The notes: generated by a model from the letters alone, not told the origin. Positions 1-6,080 are shown, numbered from the stretch's first letter. The stretch: DNA of 7,181 nt from an uncultured Oceanospirillaceae bacterium (GCA_946221045.1 CAMIIY010000098.1:1-7181), one strand, 5' to 3'. Numbers and translations: made by a program.

Positions 1-160
1 GACCGGTATCGGACAGCGTATTAAGGCTGACCCACTGATGACCCTCACTGGCACCTGCAGGGGCTAGACAGGCAGCGCAAAGCAGCAGTATCAACAAACA
101 CTGCAACAGGGCCTGACGGGACAGGGTGGGTAAGCGCTGGCTCAATGGAATTGCCTTCAA
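1..160 (-). CDS. Secreted protein of unknown function, N-terminal part only
   Basis: The frame is open from a TTG at 160-158 to the left edge, giving 53 residues. Residues 1-16 are polar and basic, about 17-33 are strongly hydrophobic (LLQCLLILLLCAACLAP), and an AGA|S site near residue 37 fits signal peptidase I, so the product is probably exported to the periplasm. The Cys residues in the hydrophobic stretch do not make a convincing lipobox. The start is constrained by an in-frame TAG at 172-170. No ATG lies between that stop and the signal peptide, and an AGGTAGAG ribosome-binding-like stretch (175-168) precedes the TTG by 7 nt. The adjacent TTG at 163-161 is the alternative start. The gene begins 58 nt after the dehydrogenase stop on the same strand, with no visible terminator between them, so it may be the sixth gene of the zur train. 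The 16 mature residues visible are too few to assign a family. Confidence 0.6.
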   Translation of the reverse strand, partial: MKAIPLSQRLPTLSRQALLQCLLILLLCAACLAPAGASEGHQWVSLNTLSDTG

Positions 161-221
161 CAAATAACTCTACCTGCAGACTATCCTGAATCGGTGGAAA
201 GTCAACGGAGACACTCTTGAG

Positions 222-1331
222 TCAACGCGGTGTTACCCGGTAGATAACGCCGGCTAAATCATCTGAGATCAGCAGGTGGCCATTGGGCGTGACCGTCACA
301 TCGTTAGGCCGCCCCCAGGCGGTTTCTCCCTGCAGCCAACCGGAGATAAAAATCCGATGGTGTTGCACCTTATGGCCCTCGGTGTCTACCTGTACCAGTT
401 GATAACCGGTTTTTTTACTCCGGTTCCATGAACCGTGTTCTGCAATCAACAGGCTGTTGGCATTGAGGCCGGGCAGGGGCTCGCTGACGTCTTGAGCCGG
501 TGTGTAGAAGCTCAGCCCCAACGGGGCCTTGTGGGCCCCCAGCAGATAGGCGGGTGTCTGGTAGGGCCCGCTGGCCTGCGCACCAAATTCCGGGTCGGGC
601 AGATTGTCTGCATGCATAAAGGGAAAGCCAAAATGTTGATCCGTGCCGGTGACCACATTCAGTTCGCAGGAGGGCAGGTCATCACCCAGCCAGTCGCGGC
701 CGTTGTCGGTAAACCAGAGCTGGTCTGTGGCAGGATGCCAGGCCAGTCCGACACTGTTTCTTACACCCCGGGCGATTATGGTGAGTTTTTTGTCCAGCCC
801 CAGGCGAACCAGAGACGCAAAGCGTGGATCCTCCGACAGGCAGATATTGCAGGGTGCGCCGATGCCAAAATACAGCGCCTGATCGGGGCCTACCGTTAGA
901 TATTTCCAGCCATGGGCCGATTTATCGGGTAACTGATCAAAATACAGCTCCGGTGTCACGGTCTGGCCCCGGTAGGGCAGCAGGTCAGGATAGCGCCAGA
1001 TGCGTTGCACCTCGGCAACATAGAGATCGTTACCCCGTATAGCAATGCCCGAGGGAAGGTTCAGGCCGCTGGCCAGCTCGATGCGCTGTTCAAATACGCC
1101 GTCCCGATTGAGATCCTGCAGGGCAAAGACCCGCCCATCGCGTCGGGTGCCTACAAACAGGGTGCCATCGGCTGCCAGTGCCATCTGGCGAGCGTTAGGT
1201 ACTTCCGCTGCAATACTCGCCTGCATCCCTTCCGGCAGCTGCAGCAGGTGCAGAGGCAGGGTGCCGGCGGTCAGGGAGCTGCTGCCGCTAAACAGCAGGG
1301 GCAGCACAAACAGCAGGGTATTCAGTTTCAT
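222..1331 (-). CDS. Secreted PQQ-dependent sugar (sorbosone) dehydrogenase-like beta-propeller protein
   Basis: This 369-residue protein resembles the sorbosone/soluble aldose dehydrogenase family of six-bladed propellers, which typically bind PQQ and Ca2+ and oxidise sugars in the periplasm. A signal peptide is visible at residues 1-23 (MKLNTLLFVLPLLFSG, cleavage near TAG). Recognisable motifs are ADGTLFVGTRRDGRVFAL (54-71), AHGWKYLTVGPDQALYFGIG (139-158) followed by APCNIC with a CxxC (C161, C164), RGVRNSVGLAWHP (188-200), TDNGRDWLGDDLPSCELN (208-225), IAEHGSWNRS (296-305) and WGRPNDVTVTPNGHLLISDD (339-358). The length is normal for the family. A longer in-frame ORF reaches 1421, but the ATG at 1331 is preferred for three reasons: it overlaps the MATE stop as ATGA, it follows a GGAG, and it starts exactly at the signal peptide. 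The real substrate and PQQ use are unproven; some NHL/GSDH-like propellers are not dehydrogenases. Confidence 0.88.
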   Translation of the reverse strand: MKLNTLLFVLPLLFSGSSSLTAGTLPLHLLQLPEGMQASIAAEVPNARQMALAADGTLFVGTRRDGRVFALQDLNRDGVFEQRIELASGLNLPSGIAIRGNDLYVAEVQRIWRYPDLLPYRGQTVTPELYFDQLPDKSAHGWKYLTVGPDQALYFGIGAPCNICLSEDPRFASLVRLGLDKKLTIIARGVRNSVGLAWHPATDQLWFTDNGRDWLGDDLPSCELNVVTGTDQHFGFPFMHADNLPDPEFGAQASGPYQTPAYLLGAHKAPLGLSFYTPAQDVSEPLPGLNANSLLIAEHGSWNRSKKTGYQLVQVDTEGHKVQHHRIFISGWLQGETAWGRPNDVTVTPNGHLLISDDLAGVIYRVTPR

Positions 1332-2659
1332 GGAATCCAGCTCCGGGTTTGACTGATTTTCCAGTAAACATAGCCGCCACTGACGGCCCGGGCCACAAAT
1401 AAACAGCTGAAGGCAAGCCATAGACCATGGTTACCCAGTGGTTGGGTCTGCCACCACAGGGGCAGAAAAATACCAAAGACGGAAAAGATCATGGTGTACT
1501 GCATGGCCCGGAATCGGGTCGTGCCCACAAAAATTCCGTCCAGCAGAAAGCTCCAGACGCCCACCAGAGGCAGTGCGATAATCCAGGGCAGGTAGTGCCG
1601 GGCTTGCTGGCGTACATTTTCAATGTCAGTGAGCAGGTCGATGATCAGCCCGCCAGCAAGCCAGAACACCAGTGTTAAGCCTAATGCTGTCAGCAACGAC
1701 CAGTACAGGGCAGCGAGATTAATCTGATAGAACGCATGCAGATTGCCTCCCCCCAGTGATTTGCCGGCCAGCGCCTCGGTGGCGTGGGCAAAGCCGTCCA
1801 GCCAGTTGGCAATTAATAACAGGAAGTTGAGTAACACCGCATTGGCAGAAAGAATTTCGGTACCTTGTTGAGCGCCCTGTGCGGTGAAAAAGCCAATGCT
1901 GCCCAGCAGTAACAGAGTACGCACAAACAGATACCGGTTGACCCGAATCAGATGCAGATAATCAGGCCAGTGCCACAGCCGTTTGCGTGGCAGGTTGCCA
2001 CTAATCTGGCGCAACTGACGCCGAGCCAGATATAAACCCAGCGCCAGGCTGAAATACTCTGAGAACACAGTGGCTGCAGCAATACCGTCGGCGTGCATAT
2101 TCAGGCCATATACGGCTACCAGATCCAGCAGCATATTCAGCAGGTTGGCGGTGATCACCAGAATGAGGGGAATACGGGTATTCTGATTGCCGATAAACCA
2201 GCCGATCAGGGCGTAATGGCAGAGAATGGCGGGTGCGCCATAGATGCGGATATCAGCATCGGCTGTGACATCCGGCGCAGCCTGCACCAGAAATAAGCCG
2301 GTTGTAATCAGTGGCACCTGCAGGCTCCAGAGCAGCAGGCCGATCACGACCGCCAGCATCAGCGATTGGGCCAGAAAGCGCCGGTTAGCATCGCCATCAT
2401 CCCGGCCGCAGGCCTGAGCCACCAGCCCGGTGGTGCCCATGCGCAGAAAACCAAAGGTCCAGTAGATGATGGTAAACATCATGCTGCCAACCGCCCCCGC
2501 CCCCAGGTGGCGACTGTCGGGCAGGTGACCAATCACTGCCGTATCTACCAGGCCCAGCAGTGGTACCGTGATATTTGACAGCATCATCGGCCAGGCCAGT
2601 GACCAGACACGCTGCATCTGGATTGCGCCGGGCTGATAAGGGCGTAAGCGCTGTCTCAT
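1328..2659 (-). CDS. MATE family efflux transporter, DinF type
   Basis: This 443-residue polytopic inner-membrane protein has about 12 hydrophobic segments, the usual size for MATE antiporters, which export small molecules in exchange for Na+ or H+. The DinF-branch hallmarks are near the N-terminus: WPMMLSNITVPLLGLVDTAV (23-42, with D39 in the first membrane segment), the following IGHL, and WTFGFLRMGTTGLVAQACGR (67-86). The second half begins at about residue 240 and carries the repeat-like EILSANAVLLNFLLL (268-282) and DGFAHATEALAGKSLGGG (288-305). The start ATG at 2659 overlaps the znuB stop as ATGA, which supports it over a possible internal Met15. Its own stop overlaps the next gene in the same way. 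The substrate cannot be predicted from the sequence. Its place directly after znuB, with no room for a separate intergenic promoter, implies co-expression with zinc uptake. Confidence 0.9.
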   Translation of the reverse strand: MRQRLRPYQPGAIQMQRVWSLAWPMMLSNITVPLLGLVDTAVIGHLPDSRHLGAGAVGSMMFTIIYWTFGFLRMGTTGLVAQACGRDDGDANRRFLAQSLMLAVVIGLLLWSLQVPLITTGLFLVQAAPDVTADADIRIYGAPAILCHYALIGWFIGNQNTRIPLILVITANLLNMLLDLVAVYGLNMHADGIAAATVFSEYFSLALGLYLARRQLRQISGNLPRKRLWHWPDYLHLIRVNRYLFVRTLLLLGSIGFFTAQGAQQGTEILSANAVLLNFLLLIANWLDGFAHATEALAGKSLGGGNLHAFYQINLAALYWSLLTALGLTLVFWLAGGLIIDLLTDIENVRQQARHYLPWIIALPLVGVWSFLLDGIFVGTTRFRAMQYTMIFSVFGIFLPLWWQTQPLGNHGLWLAFSCLFVARAVSGGYVYWKISQTRSWIP

Positions 2660-3444
2660 GCCGGCTGGCGTTGGGGTAGCAGGTAACTGGCAATAAACAG
2701 CAGCAGTGCAATAACCACCACGGAGGGGCCTGCCGGCGTGTCGCTAAACCAGGAGAGAAGCAGGCCTCCGGTGACGGCAAGGCAGCCGCAGATCGCCGCA
2801 CCAATTGCCATCTGCTCCGGTGAGCTGGCAATCCGGCGGGCAGTGGCGGCAGGAATAATCAGCAGCGATGTGATCAGCAACAGGCCGACGATCTTCATGG
2901 CAATGGCGATCACCACAGCGATCAGCAGCATCAGGCTGAGACGAATCAGGCCGACTCTAACACCTTCAACCCGGGCCAGCTCTTCATTGATGGTGATCGC
3001 CAGCAACGGTTGCCAGAGTTTGTACAGCAGTAACAAAACTAAAGCGCCACCACCGTAGATCCAAAACAGTTGCTGCGGGCCGATGGCCAGCAGGTCGCCA
3101 AACAGGTAAGCCATCAGGTCCAGCCGGATTTCCAGCAGTGCAACAGCCACCAGGCCCAGCGACAGTGCGCTGTGCGCCATGATCCCGAGCAGGGTGTCCG
3201 TGGCGATCAGGTGCTGACGTTGCAGGCTGACCAGTAATAGAGACAGGCCAACACAACATACGATAATGGCCAGATTCAGGTTGATCTCCAGCAGAAAGCC
3301 AAGTGTCACCCCCAGCAGGGCAGAATGAGCAAGGGTATCGCCGAAATACGCCATGCGCCGCCAGACCACAAAGGCACCTAAAGGGCCGGCAATCAGGGCA
3401 ACGCCCAGACCACCAACCAGCGCATAAATCAGAAAACTGTCCAT
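2656..3444 (-). CDS. znuB: Zinc ABC transporter permease ZnuB
   Basis: This 262-residue membrane protein is the permease of the high-affinity Zn2+ importer and forms the inner-membrane channel that receives zinc from ZnuA. It is almost wholly hydrophobic, with about eight transmembrane segments, and matches the usual ZnuB length of about 260. Family motifs are RRMAYFGDTLAHSALLGVTL (29-48), GIMAHSALSLGLVAV (87-101), YLFGDLLAI (113-121), the cytoplasmic coupling segment NEELARVEGV (153-162) and the late SLLIIPAATAR (193-203), then SWFSDTPAGPSVVV (231-244). It could belong to a manganese/iron member of the same ABC-3 permease family, but the adjacent zur, znuC and His-loop znuA point to zinc. 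Its start shares one base with the znuC stop (TGATG), and its stop overlaps the MATE start (ATGA). Confidence 0.95.
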   Translation of the reverse strand: MDSFLIYALVGGLGVALIAGPLGAFVVWRRMAYFGDTLAHSALLGVTLGFLLEINLNLAIIVCCVGLSLLLVSLQRQHLIATDTLLGIMAHSALSLGLVAVALLEIRLDLMAYLFGDLLAIGPQQLFWIYGGGALVLLLLYKLWQPLLAITINEELARVEGVRVGLIRLSLMLLIAVVIAIAMKIVGLLLITSLLIIPAATARRIASSPEQMAIGAAICGCLAVTGGLLLSWFSDTPAGPSVVVIALLLFIASYLLPQRQPA

Positions 3445-4211
3445 CAGTGATGCTCGCAGTTATGGCTGGTGACAATGTCGCCGTGAACATTGTGCCGATG
3501 GTTGTGCTGGTGATTATATATCGCCAGCTGTTCCGCACCCCGTGGGCCAAACAGCTCCATAAATGCAGGGTCATTGGTGACATGCTCCGGGTGTCCTGAG
3601 CAGCAGACATGGTGATTAATGCACACAACATGATCGGTGGCGGCCATCACCAGATGCAGATCATGACTGACCATTACAACACCGCAGCCGCGCTGATCAC
3701 GAATGCGTTCGATCAGACTGTAGAGTTCAAGCTGGCCGCTGATGTCGACCCCCTGCACCGGTTCATCCAGCACCAGCAACTCCGGATCGCGCAACAGGGC
3801 CCGGGCCAGCAGTACGCGCTGCATTTCGCCACCGGAAAGGTCGTGAATGGACTGTTTCCACAGGTTGGGGGCGCCAACATCGTTCAGTGCGGAACGCATC
3901 TGCTGTTCGTTTCGACACTGGCTGGTTTCCAGAAAGCGTTTCACGGTCAGCGGGAAGGTTTTATCAATCTGCAATTTTTGTGGCATATAACCAACCCGCA
4001 GTCCGGGTTGCTGCCATATGACCCCGCTGCTGGGCTGTAACAGGCCGAGCAAGACCCTTACCAGCGTTGTTTTACCAGCACCGTTAGGCCCGATCAGGGT
4101 GGTGATGCAGCCGCGATGAAACTCTACCGTCACCTGTTGCAGCACCTGCGTGCTGCCAAACTGCAGGTTAATGTTACTCAGCGTGGCTAAGGGTTCATGG
4201 CTATGGCTCAT
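3444..4211 (-). CDS. znuC: Zinc ABC transporter ATP-binding protein ZnuC
   Basis: This 255-residue ATPase powers zinc import through ZnuB. All ABC motifs are intact: Walker [10 protein letters not shown] (41-49), Q-loop MPQK (Q78), signature LSGGEMQR (125-132), Walker B LLVLDEP (145-151) and H-loop SHD (H183). The first-strand segment [18 protein letters not shown] (14-31) is typical. The C-terminal tail, about 232-255, is histidine-rich (eight His and one Cys in 24 residues, including [13 protein letters not shown]). This is seen in some ZnuC proteins and may bind or sense zinc, which is an inference. The ORF extends nine codons upstream to 4238, but the ATG at 4211 is favoured: it overlaps the zur stop as ATGA and has an AGGA about 9 nt before it. 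The stop overlaps the znuB start by one base. Confidence 0.96.
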   Translation of the reverse strand: MSHSHEPLATLSNINLQFGSTQVLQQVTVEFHRGCITTLIGPNGAGKTTLVRVLLGLLQPSSGVIWQQPGLRVGYMPQKLQIDKTFPLTVKRFLETSQCRNEQQMRSALNDVGAPNLWKQSIHDLSGGEMQRVLLARALLRDPELLVLDEPVQGVDISGQLELYSLIERIRDQRGCGVVMVSHDLHLVMAATDHVVCINHHVCCSGHPEHVTNDPAFMELFGPRGAEQLAIYNHQHNHRHNVHGDIVTSHNCEHH

Positions 4212-4696
4212 GGCTGTGATTCCTGGCAATGCTGACACAGGCCCAGGACTTCCAGCGCCTGCTGCTGGGGGGTAAAACCCATGGCGGTTGCCTGTTGCTC
4301 AATCTGTCGGGTAACGGCCTGCATATCCAGCTCCTGGGTATTGCCGCATTGGCGGCAGATCAGAAAGGAGCACTGGTGATGAGCCCCCGGATGGGGGCAG
4401 CCGATAAAGGCATTTAGCAAAGCGATACGGTGGACCAGTCCCTGCTCCTGCAAAAACTCAAGTGCCCGGTAGACCGTGGGTGGAGCAGAGTTGAAGCCCG
4501 CTTCAGACAGGGTGGGCAGTAACTCATATGCGCCGAGCGGTTTGTGGCTTTGCCAGATGGTCTTCAGCACCAGCTCACGAATCGGCGTCATACGTAATTT
4601 ACGTTCCTGGCAAATTTGCCGGGCCTTGGTTAAGGCCGCCTGTTTGCAGGCGCTGTGGTTATGGTCCGGGTCGAAGGCCACAGTATCTGAATGCAT
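4208..4696 (-). CDS. zur: Zinc uptake regulator Zur (Fur family repressor)
   Basis: This 162-residue Fur-family repressor binds DNA when loaded with Zn2+. The winged-helix part covers about residues 20-92, with [14 protein letters not shown] (35-48) and the recognition region [20 protein letters not shown] (71-90). Two CxxC pairs, C114/C117 and C154/C157, form the structural zinc site. By spacing against E. coli Zur (H77, C88, H96, E111), the regulatory site is H89, C100, H107 and E122. This C100-containing set distinguishes Zur from iron-sensing Fur. An open frame runs back to 4918, but that extension would cross the operator and the reverse of znuA. The ATG at 4696 has AGGA about 8 nt upstream. 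It is the first gene of the minus-strand train and is probably autoregulated through the box at 4717-4739. Confidence 0.95.
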   Translation of the reverse strand: MHSDTVAFDPDHNHSACKQAALTKARQICQERKLRMTPIRELVLKTIWQSHKPLGAYELLPTLSEAGFNSAPPTVYRALEFLQEQGLVHRIALLNAFIGCPHPGAHHQCSFLICRQCGNTQELDMQAVTRQIEQQATAMGFTPQQQALEVLGLCQHCQESQP

Positions 4697-4716
4697 GAGG
4701 CTGTCCTGAAGAATGT

Positions 4717-4739
4717 TAGATGTTATATTATAACTATTA
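4717..4739. promoter_or_regulatory. Candidate Zur box in the zur/znuA divergent promoter region
   Basis: The core GTTATATTATAAC at 4722-4734 is a perfect 13-bp palindrome centred on 4728. It matches the centre of the known gammaproteobacterial Zur box (GTTATA-N-TATAAC), and several flanking bases (A4718, A4720, T4721, T4737, T4738) also fit the 23-bp consensus. It lies 20 bp from the zur ATG and 19 bp from the znuA TTG. A minus-strand TATAAT (4732-4727) suitable as the zur -10 element lies inside the palindrome. On the plus strand TATATT (4724-4729) or TATAAC (4729-4734) could be the znuA -10. No good -35 is visible on either strand. Zn-Zur binding here should therefore block both promoters. 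Confidence 0.88.
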
Positions 4740-4746
4740 TTTTTCC

Positions 4747-4750
4747 GGAG
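4747..4750 (+). promoter_or_regulatory. Ribosome binding site that fixes the znuA start
   Basis: GGAG is followed after 8 nt by TTG at 4759. The upstream in-frame ATG at 4720 has no ribosome binding site at a usable distance and lies within the Zur box, and the in-frame GTG at 4750 overlaps the GGAG itself. The TTG start also places the signal peptide exactly at the N-terminus. Confidence 0.75.
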
Positions 4751-4758
4751 TGCCTGCT

Positions 4759-5646
4759 TTGATCCGTATCCTCGGTTTGTTGTTCTGTATGTTGAGTCCG
4801 ACCCTGTTGGCAGCCCCGCTGCAGGTGGTGGCTTCGATTCGCCCTCTGCAACTGATCGCAGACTCTCTGGTGGCAGGGGTGGGGGAAACCTCAGCACTGA
4901 TACCGGCGGGCAGTTCACCCCATCATTTCACCCTCAGGCCGTCCCAGTTGCGGCTGATTCAGAGTGCTGATCTGGTGTTATGGGTGGGGCCTGCGCTGGA
5001 GCCTTTTCTGCAGCGGCCCCTGGTAAGCAGTCAGACCCGACAGCTGCGCTGGCTGCAGGAGAGTGATGAGGCGCATGCGGACCATGCACATGAAGGCCAC
5101 GGGCATGCGGGACACTCTCATCATGGAGAAGACCCGCACATCTGGCTTGATCCTGAAGCCGTGCTGGAGTATGCCCAGCGCTTACACGCAGCTCTGTTAC
5201 TGCTGCGGCCTGATGCCAAGTCTCTGCTGGAGCAGAATTATCAGCGTTTTCAGTCTGAGCTGGCCCGGGCCGATGCCGCAAACATGACGCAACTGGCACC
5301 CCTGAAACAGGCAGGATTTATTGTGTTTCATGATGCGTTCAACCGTTTGGTGGGTCACTATGGTCTGAATCAGGTGGCCTATCTGACGCTGGAACCGGGC
5401 CTGCCCCCCGGAGCCCGCAAAACGGCAGAAATCAGGCAGTTGTTGCGGTCTGGTGACGCGCGCTGCATCTTTATCGAACCTCAGTTTGAGGCCGCCCTGA
5501 TTGAGCGGCTGATAGTGGATCTGCCAGTCGCCTCTGTTTCGCTTGACCCGTTAGCCAGTGATCTGCCCGAGGGGACTGACTATCCGCAGTTTTTGCTGCA
5601 TCTGGGTGAAAAATTCAGGACCTGCCTGGAACCGCAGAGTCCTTAG
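4759..5646 (+). CDS. znuA: Periplasmic zinc-binding protein ZnuA
   Basis: This 295-residue cluster A-I solute-binding protein delivers periplasmic Zn2+ to ZnuBC. With the TTG start it opens with a signal peptide (MIRILGLLFCMLSPTLLA, cleavage near residue 18-19). Zinc ligands expected for the family are visible: H55 or H56 in SPHHFTLRPSQ, H127 in EDPHIWLDP and H191 in VFHDAFNRLVGHYGL, with acidic E240 in FIEPQFEAAL. A histidine-rich loop (eight His between residues 106 and 122) precedes H127; this loop is typical of zinc rather than manganese binding proteins. C236 and C289 are placed to form the C-terminal disulfide known in E. coli ZnuA. The gene is monocistronic and divergent from zur. Its control is expected to come from the shared Zur box. 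Only the exact start codon is uncertain. Confidence 0.95.
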   Translation: MIRILGLLFCMLSPTLLAAPLQVVASIRPLQLIADSLVAGVGETSALIPAGSSPHHFTLRPSQLRLIQSADLVLWVGPALEPFLQRPLVSSQTRQLRWLQESDEAHADHAHEGHGHAGHSHHGEDPHIWLDPEAVLEYAQRLHAALLLLRPDAKSLLEQNYQRFQSELARADAANMTQLAPLKQAGFIVFHDAFNRLVGHYGLNQVAYLTLEPGLPPGARKTAEIRQLLRSGDARCIFIEPQFEAALIERLIVDLPVASVSLDPLASDLPEGTDYPQFLLHLGEKFRTCLEPQSP

Positions 5647-5690
5647 CTGAATTGAACCTGAGCCCGGTTGTCTTATGGGTTGACAGGGGT

Positions 5691-5749
5691 AAAAAAATAA
5701 ATGATTCACGGGCTTCACAAAGGGTTTTATGCTCTATATAATGCGCCCC
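5691..5749 (+). promoter_or_regulatory. Strong stable-RNA-type sigma70 promoter for the tRNA-Leu genes
   Basis: A TTCACA -35 (5714-5719) and a perfect TATAAT -10 (5737-5742) are separated by 17 nt. The A-rich run AAAAAAATAAAT at 5691-5702 lies at about -50, where an UP element would sit. The GCGCCCC stretch at 5743-5749 resembles the GC-rich discriminator of growth-rate and stringently controlled tRNA/rRNA promoters. Transcription would begin near 5749, about 10 nt before the first tRNA. Confidence 0.8.
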
Positions 5750-5758
5750 ACTTTCGAC

Positions 5759-5845
5759 GCAGATGTGGTGGAATTGGTAGACACGCTAGCTTCAGGTGCT
5801 AGTGCCTTCACGGGCGTGGGAGTTCGAGTCTCCCCATCTGCACCA
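5759..5845 (+). tRNA. tRNA-Leu(CAG), copy 1
   Basis: This is an 87-nt class II tRNA. The acceptor arms GCAGATG (5759-5765) and CATCTGC (5835-5841) pair perfectly, followed by discriminator A and an encoded CCA. The D-arm contains AATTGGTAGAC. The anticodon arm is CTAGC-TTCAGGT-GCTAG, so the anticodon is CAG and it reads the Leu codon CUG. A long variable arm (TGCCTTCACGGGCGT) and the T-arm GGGAGTTCGAGTCTCCC complete the structure. It closely resembles E. coli tRNA-Leu(CAG). The strong promoter just upstream serves this copy and probably the second. Confidence 0.98.
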
Positions 5846-5870
5846 ATCTTCTCTGAGCAAGGTTGGTGCA
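5839..5870 (+). repeat. Hairpin including the 3' CCA end of tRNA-Leu copy 1
   Basis: TGCACCAATCTT (5839-5850) can pair with AAGGTTGGTGCA (5859-5870): 12 bp with one G-U wobble and an 8-nt loop. The left arm is the end of the tRNA with its CCA. No U-run follows, so it is not a typical terminator. Copy 2 lacks the partner sequence. It may influence precursor processing, which is an inference. Confidence 0.55.
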
Positions 5871-5912
5871 ACGAAAGAACAGGCCGCTGATCCTGAAAAA
5901 TCAGACTGATAC

Positions 5913-5999
5913 GCAGATGTGGTGGAATTGGTAGACACGCTAGCTTCAGGTGCTAGTGCCTTCACGGGCGTGGGAGTTCGAGTCTCCCCATCTGCACCA
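5913..5999 (+). tRNA. tRNA-Leu(CAG), copy 2
   Basis: It is identical base for base to copy 1 over all 87 nt, including the encoded CCA, and begins 67 nt after it. No separate promoter is visible in the spacer, so both are probably made from one precursor that RNases cut. CUG is a common Leu codon in the neighbouring genes, which fits extra dosage of this isoacceptor. Confidence 0.98.
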
Positions 6000-6028
6000 A
6001 TCCTGAAAAATTCTTCCTCAGATTTTCA

Positions 6029-6057
6029 TTAACCTGTCTCTCGCTAAGTGCTATCCT
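6029..6057 (+). promoter_or_regulatory. Weak possible sigma70 promoter for the EAL-like/HDOD gene
   Basis: TTAACC (6029-6034) and TATCCT (6052-6057) are separated by 17 nt; each matches four of six consensus bases. It lies about 85 bp before the start codon. With no clear terminator after the second tRNA, read-through from the tRNA promoter is also possible. Confidence 0.25.
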
Positions 6058-6062
6058 TCGGT

Positions 6063-6080
6063 TTAAAACCAGCGTTTTAA
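6063..6080. repeat. AT-rich inverted repeat upstream of the EAL-like/HDOD gene
   Basis: TTAAAAC (6063-6069) and GTTTTAA (6074-6080) form a perfect 7-bp inverted repeat around CAGC. It lies between the weak promoter and the start codon, in the predicted 5' leader. It could be a small operator or a weak RNA hairpin; the low GC content and lack of a following U-run argue against a good terminator. Confidence 0.35.

Larger units (their letters stand above)
5757..6002 (+). repeat. Tandem 92-bp direct repeat carrying the two tRNA-Leu genes
   Basis: Bases 5757-5848 and 5911-6002 are identical, at a period of 154 bp. Identity extends only 2 bases before and 3 bases after the tRNA and stops at once on both sides, so the spacer has diverged or the copies are kept alike by gene conversion. 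A separate 12-bp repeat, ATCCTGAAAAAT, occurs at 5890-5901 in the spacer and at 6000-6011 directly after copy 2. Confidence 0.9.

Noticed and set aside
435..899. Plus-strand 154-codon open frame inside the propeller gene
   Set aside because: It is antisense to a protein with clear family motifs, and its translation has no recognisable domain or ribosome binding site.
2984..3631. Minus-strand 215-codon frame spanning the znuC/znuB junction
   Set aside because: It is out of frame with two well-supported genes on the same strand and shows no coherent domain.
3609..4040. Plus-strand 143-codon open frame opposite znuC
   Set aside because: It is antisense to the Walker A, signature and Walker B region of znuC, so it is a by-product of znuC codon use.
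4934..5299. Minus-strand 121-codon frame inside znuA
   Set aside because: It is antisense to conserved zinc-ligand segments of ZnuA.
5655..5669. Possible znuA terminator, AACC-7 nt-GGTT
   Set aside because: The stem is only 4 bp and no U-run follows; too weak to call.
5680..5708. Consensus TTGACA -35 upstream of the tRNAs
   Set aside because: No -10-like hexamer lies 16-18 nt downstream; the 5714/5737 pair is much better.
6003..6030. Possible terminator after the second tRNA (CTGA...TCAG then ATTTTCATT)
   Set aside because: The stem is 4 bp and AT-rich, with a long loop and an interrupted T-run.
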